NCBI RefSeq assembly: GCF_023168405.1
Contig: NZ_AP025285.1
Coordinates: 1,672,001 to 1,736,000 of the forward strand
Reading direction: 5' to 3'
Length of the DNA: 64,000 nucleotides
Origin: Leptogranulimonas caecicola
GTDB taxonomy: Bacteria; Actinomycetota; Coriobacteriia; Coriobacteriales; Atopobiaceae
Under the pieces are notes generated by a model. The model was not told the DNA's origin. It did not search any database and saw only the letters and a list, made by a program, of their open reading frames with translations. A program made the position numbers and the translations under genes. This document shows positions 35,615 to 43,758 of this stretch, in pieces. Position 1 is the first letter of the stretch. The number at the start of each line of letters is the position of its first letter.

Positions 35615-37747
35615 CTAAGCGTTCTTGGTGCCGGAGGCATCGGCGTTCTTCTTGCGCTTGAAGATGAAGAAGAACAGCAGGGCCAAAAGTGCAGCGAGAC
35701 CTGCGATGGAGCCCGCCATGACGGCCGGGTTTTGGAAGCCGGCGGCCAGGGGGTTCGCGTCGTCGTCAATGCGCTGCTCGGCGGTGGACTGGCCCTCGGG
35801 GGAAGCCAGAGGGTTGCCGTCGTCGTTGATGATGGTGGTGGCGTCGCCGGGAGCTACGCCGGCGTCAGTGGCAGGCAAAGCTGCACCGGTAGCGGCAGCG
35901 GCGATAGGAGCTGCGGTGATACCGCCACCCGCAGTGCCAGCAGCTGCGGCACGAGGGGTCTCGATGATCTGAGTGCGCTGAATGGTCACGTTGGCATTGA
36001 GCTGGTCGTTCACGTTGCGGTAGTAGACCGTGTAGACGCGGGTGGGCGAATAGAAGGCATGGCGAATGCCGGACTCCTGGCCAGGCAGGCGCACATAGCG
36101 CTCGCCGTCCTCTGCCGAGAAGTTCTCATCTCCCACTACTGTGAGGAAGTCGGTCATCTCGGGATTCACCGGGTAGGTGTCGGTCTTGAGGATGGCACCG
36201 GTGGCAATGTCTTGATAGCGCACCTGGATGTCGTAGCCCGCGCCAGGCACGTAGTCCTCGGGCACGTAGTAGACGTAGACCATGAGGTCTTTGCCGGTGG
36301 TGAGGTCGTCCCACTTATAAGAGATAGCCTGAGTGTTGGAGGCGGCGGGCACATAGGTGGCGCCGTTGTGCTCGAAGGAAGCCGGCTCGTAGATGAAGTC
36401 TTGATCGGGAGTCACCAGGCCAGACTTGCGACCGATCTCGGTGGCGTTGGTGCCGTCGATCTCCACCACGGTAAAGGTGGCCTCTTTGGTGTCCTCGGAG
36501 GAGCTATAGAGGGCGTGGAGCACGCGATGACCGTTGGCGTCCTGGTCAAAGAGGGCCTCGGAGAGGTCGCCGGTGAGCACCAGGGGATTGCTCCACTCGT
36601 GATCAACGCGAGCCGTGCTGTTGCCCTCAACGCCGGTGAAGCTGTAGAAGGCGACGCCCTCGGAGCGGCTGGCTGCACTGGAGAAGGAAAGCGGCAGCGA
36701 ATACTGGTAGCCAGCGCCATGAATGTCGACGGAGTCGGTCCAGAGCACCTGGTTGGGGCCATTGCTATTCTCGGCCTCATAGCTGATGGTGAGCTGGTAG
36801 GCGTTGGCTTGAGCCATGTCTTCCACCGCCACCACGCGCACGGTGACGTTGGGCTGGGCTACGGTAAGACGTTTGGTGGAACCCAGCGAGGAGAGCGTGC
36901 GGTAATACTGGCCGTTGGAGAAGAAGGACTGGTCGATGGGAACATCCAAGCCCTCGCCCTCGATGCCGGCGAACGACTCGGTGCGCACGATGTCGCCCTC
37001 GTCGGTCTTATAGATGACGGTGCCGGTGACCGCATCGGTCGCAGTCTTCTCATAGGTGGCTACAAAGGCGTTGAGATTCTCGTCGAACGCATTGTCGACC
37101 TTCTTCTCGCCGACGCGCTGGAGCCCGTAGGCGTTGCGGCCGCCATCGGCTTCTTTATAGATGGTGTTGCCTACGCCAAGATTCTTTGAGACGTCCCGCT
37201 CAGTCTTATTGGCGGTGCGGATGCCGAGAAGCACATAACCCTCATCCTCAACTTGACCCTCAGATGTAAGGTGTCCATAGACGGGGTAGACAGTGCCCTC
37301 ATAGAGGGGATCCCCGTTGCGCTGGGCGTCCCACACCGCGATTTGGTAGCGGGTCGTGGTAGTGGCGGAACCATAGAGCTCCTCGGGCGTGGCATCCTCC
37401 AGCGCCAGAGACAGAATGTGCGAGAGCGCCACACCATTCTCGGGGGCAGGACCGTTTGTGTGCGCCTGACCGAGATCGTACTTCTGGCGATAGGAAAGAT
37501 AGGTCTGCTGACCGCCCTCATCCTTGATCACATCTATATAGAGCGGCTCGCCTTGGTGGTCTCCGATGCGGATGAGCTCCCACTCTGTGGCAGTGGTTTC
37601 CAAAGAATCGGTGCCTCGCACATTGGTCTGCATGGCGACTTCATCGGCCAGCGCCGAGAGCGGGAAGCCCAGGGTTCCCAAGATGCAGATCACGGCCATG
37701 AAGACCGCCAGCGTAGCCCGCGTGCTTCGCTGAATGAAAGTACGCAT
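35615..37747 (-). CDS. Secreted, membrane-anchored surface protein
   Basis: A 710-residue protein with a signal peptide (TLAVFMAVICILGTLGFPLS, then ALA) and a C-terminal anchor (VMAGSIAGLAALLALLFFFI, then FKRKK). The body contains MucBP-like beta segments, for example GAGYDIQVRYQDIATGAILK and YSPTRVYTVYYRN, suggesting binding to mucin or other glycoproteins. No LPxTG motif precedes the anchor, but NPLA occurs twice (DDGNPLASPEG; DDDANPLAAG), a word often found at this place in surface proteins of gut Firmicutes and Coriobacteria. It is the first gene of the operon. Its partner's adhesin may assemble with it. Confidence 0.75.
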   Translation of the reverse strand: MRTFIQRSTRATLAVFMAVICILGTLGFPLSALADEVAMQTNVRGTDSLETTATEWELIRIGDHQGEPLYIDVIKDEGGQQTYLSYRQKYDLGQAHTNGPAPENGVALSHILSLALEDATPEELYGSATTTTRYQIAVWDAQRNGDPLYEGTVYPVYGHLTSEGQVEDEGYVLLGIRTANKTERDVSKNLGVGNTIYKEADGGRNAYGLQRVGEKKVDNAFDENLNAFVATYEKTATDAVTGTVIYKTDEGDIVRTESFAGIEGEGLDVPIDQSFFSNGQYYRTLSSLGSTKRLTVAQPNVTVRVVAVEDMAQANAYQLTISYEAENSNGPNQVLWTDSVDIHGAGYQYSLPLSFSSAASRSEGVAFYSFTGVEGNSTARVDHEWSNPLVLTGDLSEALFDQDANGHRVLHALYSSSEDTKEATFTVVEIDGTNATEIGRKSGLVTPDQDFIYEPASFEHNGATYVPAASNTQAISYKWDDLTTGKDLMVYVYYVPEDYVPGAGYDIQVRYQDIATGAILKTDTYPVNPEMTDFLTVVGDENFSAEDGERYVRLPGQESGIRHAFYSPTRVYTVYYRNVNDQLNANVTIQRTQIIETPRAAAAGTAGGGITAAPIAAAATGAALPATDAGVAPGDATTIINDDGNPLASPEGQSTAEQRIDDDANPLAAGFQNPAVMAGSIAGLAALLALLFFFIFKRKKNADASGTKNA

Positions 37748-38200
37748 AGGTTCCTCCGTCTATCATCCACGGCTCTAGTCCGGCCGCAGAACTTCCTTCA
37801 GTAGGCTGCTTAGACGATCTATTAGAGTGCGAGATCCTCTAAATTCAGAGTTATTGCAGCTTATTTTATGATTAGGTTAATAAACGAATCGCGAGAAATC
37901 AATCTATTCTTGAAAATATGCCACGTAATATATATGCATCTGTTTTACTTATTACGCTATCTACCAGGTATTTTATGTTTTTTATCGCGTATGATTATCT
38001 ATTTCAATAGTTATGTATTAGGTGGCATATTTACTTATTATCATTCTATTTAGATATATGTAACTTGGAGCATTTTGGTGTTTTATTTAGGGTCTTATTG
38101 ATGCAGACGAAACTGAGGCACACGAAAACCTATCCCGTATACCGTTCATCTGTTTTTATATAGATGTACATAGATCCATTAATCAGCTCTATAGTTCACG
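37748..38200. other. AT-rich control region of the surface-protein operon
   Basis: About 450 bases, of which 37800-38190 is far richer in A+T than the host average. GGTTCCTCC lies just upstream of the leftward start, giving GGAGGAACC as ribosome binding site. No gene is convincing in the AT-rich block. It could be an imported promoter or a target for silencing proteins that bind AT-rich DNA. Confidence 0.6.
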
Positions 38201-38995
38201 TTATATCGCAGCAAATCTTATAAAATTCGCGATGGTTATGCCCATTATGACAACCAGAAGCCCAATTAACATCCTGTCCACTATTTCGTTGGAAAGCTGC
38301 GCGTTAAGGGTGCGCCCACCAGCCGCACCGGCAATGCCAAAGCCCACCATGCCCAGGAAAAGCAGCGGGTCGATCCCCGAAAGATCCTGAGTGAAAAGCG
38401 ACATCAGCGTGGCTGCGGTCTGGGAGTACAAGATGATGTAAAGGGAAGCCTGAGCAGCGTCCTTGCTGGTCATGGCAAAAAAGAACGTCATGGCGACGAT
38501 ATTGACCGGGCCTCCGCCAATGCCCAAAAAGGCAGAGATCGCACCCAGTCCCACCCCAACCAGAGCTCCCGCCCACCAGCCGGACAGATGGCATTCGCGC
38601 ACTTCATCCTCATCTCGCCTAAGCGTATAGACGATGGTGAACAGACATACCGCAAACAGAGCCGCCGCCTGCGTGCACCCCACGATGCGCGGATAGGGAA
38701 AGGCCGTGCTCAATACCGAGAAAAGCTGCTTTCCCGCAAGACCACCTACCACAGCTCCTACCGCTACAGAAGTATCAACCTTAGCTTCAGCCCTAAGGTT
38801 TCCCTTGGCACGGGCTCGCAGCACCGAATAGAGAGCCATGGCAAGCACCGTGCACCCAGAAAGAAAGCTCACCTGGGCCACATCCATATGGCCAAAGAGG
38901 TCCAGTGCCGGCTTGATGATGACGCCGCCGCCTAGGCCGCAAATGGAGCCGACAAAACATGCCGCAAGGCAGATGGGCCAGATGATCCAATACAT
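38201..38995 (-). CDS. TSUP (TauE/SafE) family membrane permease
   Basis: A 264-residue integral membrane protein with about eight helices. Two Gly-rich half-repeats mark the family: CFVGSICGLGGGVIIKPALD near the start and GLGAISAFLGIGGGPVNIVA in the middle. TSUP proteins export or import organosulfonates, sulfite or sulfoacetate. The start MYWIIWPICLA follows GGAAAG. Its neighbours give no hint of the substrate. It ends close to the AT-rich control region and has no visible terminator. Confidence 0.85.
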   Translation of the reverse strand: MYWIIWPICLAACFVGSICGLGGGVIIKPALDLFGHMDVAQVSFLSGCTVLAMALYSVLRARAKGNLRAEAKVDTSVAVGAVVGGLAGKQLFSVLSTAFPYPRIVGCTQAAALFAVCLFTIVYTLRRDEDEVRECHLSGWWAGALVGVGLGAISAFLGIGGGPVNIVAMTFFFAMTSKDAAQASLYIILYSQTAATLMSLFTQDLSGIDPLLFLGMVGFGIAGAAGGRTLNAQLSNEIVDRMLIGLLVVIMGITIANFIRFAAI

Positions 38996-39241
38996 GGGGG
39001 GCTTTCCGGTAGGAGGGGCAAGGGTTTCTCGGCTTTTTTACCCACACTGGCCTATGGCAAAAGCCAGGAGAGCGTCTCTTTGAGACGTCTGCCTGACCTT
39101 GAAGAACTCGCAGGTTGTCGCAGTTGGCTAATCGTGATAGCAGCCCTCATCCCACTTCACCAAGAACTCGTCGAAGAAGTCGGGGGCTGCTTGGGCTTCA
39201 GCGTCGCCCTGCCAAACGACGTCGATCGAGGCGTCGCCCCG

Positions 39242-39451
39242 CACATCCAGGTAGTAAATCCTGTGGGTTCCGGAGATACCCTGATGGGCGCCTTCGCCGT
39301 GGCACTGGAGCGCACCATGGATGACGCCTGTGCCCTCGCCTTTGCCATGGCCGCCGCCACTGCCAACTGCCTCTCCCCCGCTACCGGCAACTTTGATCCT
39401 CAGGTGGCGCAGGAAGTGCGCAATCAGGTGAAAGTCCACAGGCTCGCCTAG
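39242..39451 (+). pseudogene. PfkB-family sugar kinase, C-terminal relic
   Basis: Only the last 69 residues are present: HIQVVNPVGSGDTLMGAFAV, then ALAFAMAAATANCLSP. N-P-V-G-S-G-D-T is the catalytic aspartate loop of PfkB kinases of the tagatose-6-phosphate/1-phosphofructokinase type (usual length about 310). The preceding 240 residues are gone; the frame upstream of 39242 does not resemble the family. It is a deletion remnant. Its presence near a DeoR regulator and a class II aldolase suggests that a sugar-phosphate pathway once stood here. Confidence 0.7.
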
Positions 39452-39528
39452 AGGCGGGCGCCTGCTGGCCCAGCCCCTCGGCCCCGCAGGCCACCTTGCC
39501 GAGAAACCCTTCCCTTCCGCTTCCCTGA

Positions 39529-40380
39529 CTAGCCCTGAGCCAGGATAAGCTGAGCTTCCGGTGCTTGCTCTTGAAGCTCTGTGGCCAGAAGGCCGCCAGG
39601 ATCGCTGTCAGTCACTACCGCATCCACGTGAGCCAGAGTATCTACCAGCAGCAATCCCGGCGCGTTCACCTTGGTGGCATCCATGAGCACCACTGTGCGG
39701 GCGGCGCAGGAGAGCATGGCCCGCTTGATCTGAGCCATGGGGGCGAAGTTGGTCATAAGGCCGCGACCGGGCACATAGCTGGTAGGGCATACAAAGGAGA
39801 TCTGGGGGTGCAAAAGCGCCAAGGCCTGCTCTGTCATGGGGCCGTAGGTGTAGCGGTGGCCTTTGCGCAGCTCGCCGCCCAGCAAGATGACATCCAGAGA
39901 CGGCATGGAGCGGTCGATGAAATCCGCCACCGTAAAGTCGCAGGTCACCACCGTCACCTCGTTGCAGCCCCCCAGCGCGCGCACCAACTCCAGCGCCGTA
40001 GTGCCCGAGTCCACCAGCACGGAGTCGCCGTCTGACACCATGGCTGCCGCCGTGCGGCCAATGGCCTGCTTGGCCTCGACGTTCACGTTCACACGCTGGT
40101 CCTGGATAGACACCGTGAGCGCCCGCGAGAGCGACACCGCACCGCCATGGGTGCGCCGCAGGCGCCCCGCCGCCTCAAGTTCATCCAAGTCCGAGCGCAC
40201 CGTCACCCGCGACACTCCAAAGAGTTTCGCGAGGTCAGTCACCTGCACCGAAGCCTCGCGCCCCAATAGGTCCATGATGGCAGCGCGGCGTTCCTCGGCA
40301 AAAGAATGTCCCGAGCCATGAGTGGAACCAGGTGTCGCGGGGTCGGGCAACGAAGTGTCATTGGGAGCAGGGGCGGTCAT
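39529..40380 (-). CDS. DeoR/GlpR-family regulator
   Basis: A 283-residue protein. After a loose Pro/Ser-rich N-terminus, the winged helix reads RRAAIMDLLGREASVQVTDL, then FGVSRVTVRSDLDELEAAGR. The sensor domain has SDGDSVLVDSGTTALELVRA and ILLGGELRKGHRYTYGPMTE. AAAGGAAAG precedes the ATG at 40380. It diverges from the class II aldolase gene; the 327-base gap between them is otherwise empty apart from promoter DNA. It probably controls that gene in response to a sugar phosphate. Confidence 0.85.
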   Translation of the reverse strand: MTAPAPNDTSLPDPATPGSTHGSGHSFAEERRAAIMDLLGREASVQVTDLAKLFGVSRVTVRSDLDELEAAGRLRRTHGGAVSLSRALTVSIQDQRVNVNVEAKQAIGRTAAAMVSDGDSVLVDSGTTALELVRALGGCNEVTVVTCDFTVADFIDRSMPSLDVILLGGELRKGHRYTYGPMTEQALALLHPQISFVCPTSYVPGRGLMTNFAPMAQIKRAMLSCAARTVVLMDATKVNAPGLLLVDTLAHVDAVVTDSDPGGLLATELQEQAPEAQLILAQG

Positions 40381-40707
40381 AAGAGCTTTCCTTTGCGAAG
40401 GTTCTGTGAACCCTTATCTTTCTTTATTTTGCATTTTAGCAAGGATTCGACTTTCTTTTAGCTTCCACAGCAAGATTTCGTCACAGCCGGAAGGAACCTT
40501 AGCTTTCATTGACGGCCACTGGCGTTTCGTTTGCTTGCTGAGAAACCCCTTCTTCGCCACCAGTGCGGCCACGCAAATCGCGCTACATTGCCATCAGCAA
40601 GTAACGGCGCAGGTTTTTGGTGCGCAGGAGCACCCCGATCGCCTCCTCCCAGATTGGCGCCCCGTTCTCACCAAGGCCCAAAGCCGCAGACGCAGAAAGG
40701 AACTGCA

Positions 40708-41559
40708 ATGCTTGTCACCACCAAAGAAATGCTGCTCGATGCTCAGAAGAACCATTACGCCGTTGGCGCCTTCAACGTGGAAGACCTGGAGTTTGTGATG
40801 GCCGTGCTGGCCGCCGCAGAAGAGCGTCGCTCTCCGGTGATCATGCAGACCACCCCCAGCACCGTGAAGTATGCCAACCTGGACTACTTCTACGGCATGG
40901 TGCACGCTGCGGCCAAGAATGCCAGCGTGCCAGTGGCGCTGCACCTCGATCACGGCGACGGCTTCGAGCGCTGCATGCAGGCCATGCACGCCGGCTACAC
41001 CTCCGTCATGATCGACGGCAGCCACGAGTCCTTTGAGGACAACATCAAGATCACCGAGTCTGTGGCTCGCGTAGGCGCCGCCATGGGCATCCCCGTAGAA
41101 GCCGAGCTGGGCCGCGTGGGCGGCAAAGAGGACGACGGTCCCGACGCCGGCCACGGCAATCCCTTCACCGATCCCGCCGAGGCCGAGGAGTTCGTGCGCC
41201 GCACCGGCTGCACCTCCCTGGCAGTGGGCGTGGGCACCGCGCACGGCGTCTACCACGGCACTCCCCACATCGAGCAGGAAGTGCTCAAGGCCATCCGCGA
41301 ACGCGTCGACGTGCCCCTGGTGCTCCATGGCACCTCCGGCGTACCCGACGACCAGGTCAAAGAGGCCATCGCCAACGGCGTGTGCAAGGTGAACTACGCT
41401 ACCGAGCTTCGTCAGGAATACATGAAGGGCTTCATGGCCTACATGGCCGCCAACCCCGAGGTCTTCGACCCCAAGAAGCCCGCCAAGGCCGGCATGGCCA
41501 ACATCACCTCCATCGTGGCCAGCCACATGGACAACCTGGGCTCCACCGGTCGCGCCTAA
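40708..41559 (+). CDS. Class II fructose-bisphosphate-type aldolase
   Basis: A 283-residue protein starting MLVTTKEMLLDAQKNHYAVG at 40708 after AGAAAGG. Zinc and substrate residues lie in PVALHLDHGDGFERCMQAMH, GYTSVMIDGSH, and GTAHGVYHGTPHIEQE followed by VPLVLHGTSGVPDDQVKEAI. The short length and the GVCKVNYATELR loop fit the GatY/KbaY/Fba group. It splits fructose-1,6- or tagatose-1,6-bisphosphate. The DeoR regulator, the PfkB relic and the amino-sugar genes further right fit tagatose or hexitol breakdown, but housekeeping glycolysis is equally possible. Confidence 0.88.
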   Translation: MLVTTKEMLLDAQKNHYAVGAFNVEDLEFVMAVLAAAEERRSPVIMQTTPSTVKYANLDYFYGMVHAAAKNASVPVALHLDHGDGFERCMQAMHAGYTSVMIDGSHESFEDNIKITESVARVGAAMGIPVEAELGRVGGKEDDGPDAGHGNPFTDPAEAEEFVRRTGCTSLAVGVGTAHGVYHGTPHIEQEVLKAIRERVDVPLVLHGTSGVPDDQVKEAIANGVCKVNYATELRQEYMKGFMAYMAANPEVFDPKKPAKAGMANITSIVASHMDNLGSTGRA

Positions 41560-41601
41560 TTGTCACAGGGAGCCTCCCAGTCCCGCATCATCTGTTTAAG
41601 G

Positions 41602-41642
41602 AACACCCAGCTGCACATCCTCCCAGCAGCTGGGTGTTTTCT
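41602..41642 (+). terminator. Terminator of the aldolase gene
   Basis: AACACCCAGCTGC (41602-41614) pairs perfectly with GCAGCTGGGTGTT (41626-41638), followed by TTTCTT. Confidence 0.92.
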
Positions 41643-41719
41643 TGTGGCGATGGAGGGGTTTCTCGGCAAGGAACGCAGGAGCTCGGCTCAGCCCTCCCCT
41701 TCGACTGGATCCTCGCCCC

Positions 41720-42601
41720 CTACCCTTTGGCTTCCAGCTTGCGCACCGTCAGCGTCACCGTATCGATGGATTGCGAGCCGATAAGATCGTAGACCTCGCC
41801 GTTGGCAGCCGTCGTGGGCTCCATGGTGAACTGCGTATTGGGGGCCACGTCCTGAGACACCACCACATAGCTGGCGAGGGCCTCTTTGTCTGCAGGGTCG
41901 ATGTAGGCGCCGTCGTCGCTCACTGTGGCCAGGTGGATGAAGCCGGGGCCATAGGCGTCGGTAAGGTTGCCCGCAGCGGAGTTGTAGCCGCATTCGGCCA
42001 GGTTGCGCCCTGTGTAGTCGCGAATATAGTTCGTATATCTATCGGGAGCCCCATCGATGGCAGTCATGTCCACCGGAGTTGGGTCGGGACTTCCCGTGGC
42101 CTTTACCGCCAACACTACCTGCTCGTGGCTTTGCCAGCGAGCGATGGTCTGAAGCTCGTTTCCTTCTTTGTCCTGCCTAAACTCGATGTCTACCTGGGTA
42201 TTGGGCGCCAGGTTTTGGTCGAAGACCACATAGCCTTTGAGCTGCTCCTCGTCTTCTGGATCCACAAAGACGCCCGAGGGGTCCACGTAGACCAGCCGCA
42301 GATAGATCGCTCCCAGTTTTTCCATGCGAAAGGTGTTGGCCGCCGCATAGCCCAGAGCCGCAGCGTTTTGCCCTTTGTAGTTCTTGATGTAGGCCACATG
42401 AGGATCAGAAGATACTTTAGGGGCTTCTTCCTGGGGCTTTGCCTCCGGAGCCCCACTTGTCTGCGACCCCTGGGCATCGCCACTTGTCAAAGTCTTCGCC
42501 CCGCATCCGCATAGGCCTGCGCTTATCGCCAGCACTCCTCCCAGAAAAGCGCGCCTGGTGAAGGCATGGACACCCTGGGCTTTTGCCATCTTACTTTTCA
42601 T
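41720..42601 (-). CDS. Lipoprotein with two related domains
   Basis: A 293-residue secreted protein starting MKSKMAKAQGVHAFTRRAFL at 42601 after GGAGGAG. TRRAFLGG resembles a Tat signal, and AGLCGCGA provides a lipobox cysteine, so it is likely a lipoprotein. A Ser/Pro/Glu-rich linker is followed by two related halves: AYIKNYKGQNAAALGY...YVVFDQNLAPNTQVDIEF and NYIRDYTGRNLAECGY...YVVVSQDVAPNTQFTMEP. The repeat suggests a binding protein; no named family is recognised. It overlaps the MerR gene by 11 bases, so the two are translated together. Confidence 0.7.
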   Translation of the reverse strand: MKSKMAKAQGVHAFTRRAFLGGVLAISAGLCGCGAKTLTSGDAQGSQTSGAPEAKPQEEAPKVSSDPHVAYIKNYKGQNAAALGYAAANTFRMEKLGAIYLRLVYVDPSGVFVDPEDEEQLKGYVVFDQNLAPNTQVDIEFRQDKEGNELQTIARWQSHEQVVLAVKATGSPDPTPVDMTAIDGAPDRYTNYIRDYTGRNLAECGYNSAAGNLTDAYGPGFIHLATVSDDGAYIDPADKEALASYVVVSQDVAPNTQFTMEPTTAANGEVYDLIGSQSIDTVTLTVRKLEAKG

Positions 42602-43322
42602 GTTCTCCTCCATTGCTTTGAGTTCTTAGGCTGGCTGCCTCTGCAGCGCTTCTCAGCATCTCTGCAGATCCAGGCCCCAGCCACACATCCATAGCCAATG
42701 CCACCCCCGGGCTATCGATGAGCCCTGGGGTATAGAGCAGCGCCTCTATAGAGGAAGCCGGGTTCTTCTCCGGCGGCGTAGAGAGGCTTGGATCCAGCGC
42801 ACTGCGAATTCCCAGGTGCCGAGAGACCAGCTTTTCCAGCGAAGTCCCCGCGTCACCCTTTGCTGCAGCCAGCAGCGCCTCGGCCTGAAGCAGCTGCCCA
42901 GCCACTTCCTCTGCCTGCTCCTTGAGCCTCGACACCTGCACACCCAGCAAGTCTTCGATGCTTTTGCCGGCTTCCTTTTGCTCTTCGATCTCCGCTTTGA
43001 CCTCTGGCAGGCTCAATCCCTGACGCCGATACTGCTTCACCACATAGAGCTGTGCGAGATCTTCTAGGTCGTAGCTACGACGACCCCAAGTTGTGTCTTG
43101 GGGACTCAAGATCGCCACTCCACCTTGGCCGCCATAGCAGGCTCGCTGGATGTCTCGGCGGCTAAGGCCGATAAGCGCCTCCACCTCCGAGATACTCCAT
43201 CCGCCCACACGCCTGCTCTGCCCCATAGATTCGCCTCCTGCATCCAAGCCAAGCTGTTCAATGTATGAACAGCAAGCCTCCAGAAGGCGATCCTTGTGGC
43301 CCCACAGATTTTTCTCATCCAC
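42591..43322 (-). CDS. MerR-like transcriptional regulator
   Basis: A 243-residue protein. Residues 43-105 form a MerR winged helix (WSISEVEALIGLSRRDIQRA, then RRSYDLEDLAQLYVVKQYRR), preceded by an unusual 40-residue extension. A coiled coil follows (LPEVKAEIEEQKEAGKSIED). The remaining C-terminal domain is of unknown type. GAGAGGAG precedes the ATG. The gene is coupled to the lipoprotein gene, so the regulator may control a surface function or respond to an envelope signal. Confidence 0.75.
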   Translation of the reverse strand: MDEKNLWGHKDRLLEACCSYIEQLGLDAGGESMGQSRRVGGWSISEVEALIGLSRRDIQRACYGGQGGVAILSPQDTTWGRRSYDLEDLAQLYVVKQYRRQGLSLPEVKAEIEEQKEAGKSIEDLLGVQVSRLKEQAEEVAGQLLQAEALLAAAKGDAGTSLEKLVSRHLGIRSALDPSLSTPPEKNPASSIEALLYTPGLIDSPGVALAMDVWLGPGSAEMLRSAAEAASLRTQSNGGEHEK

Positions 43323-43449
43323 TTTCGCTCCTCTCGTTCATGAGGGAGCGCCCTGCCCCCTCATTAGGAGCTGTGTAAAATCTGCGGGCTAAAAGCCCAG
43401 GTACATCTCGTGTTAGCAAGAATTACGAAGCCTCATCTCCCCACCTCGG

Positions 43450-43485
43450 CAAAAAAGCAGCCCACCCGGAGGAAGGTGGGCTGCT
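43450..43485 (-). terminator. Orphan leftward terminator
   Basis: Read leftward, AGCAGCCCACC (43485-43475) pairs with GGTGGGCTGCT (43466-43456) and is followed by six T. No leftward gene precedes it, which points to an unannotated leftward transcript or insulation of the MerR gene. Confidence 0.8.
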
Positions 43486-43641
43486 CGGGGCTGGAGGCGA
43501 TGAACTGAGGTGAACTGAGCTCATACAATTATTGGGGCGCAACTACTGGGGTTAGAGTTTTGTCCCAAGACTCGAGTCTCCGGCTGGCGAGCTAAACCAT
43601 TGGCCGCCGTCCATGTATGTCCGTTCGTTGATTAGAGCATA

Positions 43642-43655
43642 CGAACAGTTGTTCT
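43642..43655. promoter_or_regulatory. LexA (SOS) box candidate
   Basis: CGAACAGTTGTTCT closely matches the Gram-positive LexA consensus CGAAC-N4-GTTCG/C. It lies about 105 bases before the helicase start. It also falls between TTGCTA and TATGCT of a possible leftward promoter, so it might control a leftward RNA instead of, or as well as, the helicase. Confidence 0.6.
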
Positions 43656-43758
43656 TATAGCAAGGCTGAGTCACAATGGAGACCTAAAACCGAGCGCTCT
43701 AGGTGCTCCTGCGATAGGGTTAGTAGACATTCCCATGCCCGTGAGAGGAGGGCGCCAA

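Larger units (their letters stand above)
43323..43758. other. Gene-less stretch ahead of the helicase gene
   Basis: About 430 bases with no protein gene. It holds a leftward terminator at 43450-43485, a GACTCGAGTC palindrome near 43570 and a LexA-like box at 43642. Because no leftward gene lies upstream of the terminator, a short untranslated RNA might be made from this stretch. I recognise no RNA family in it. Confidence 0.5.

Noticed and set aside
37868-38053. A 61-residue hydrophobic frame in the AT-rich island
   Set aside because: AT-rich DNA gives such frames by chance; there is no ribosome binding site.
39128-39439. A leftward frame across the kinase relic
   Set aside because: Its first two thirds are antisense to the recognisable kinase end. 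The last part (FFDEFLVKWDEGCYHD) looks protein-like but is too short to name.
43540-43620. A tRNA gene on either strand
   Set aside because: Some tRNA-like words and a GACTCGAGTC palindrome are present, but no T arm or matching acceptor stem could be folded.
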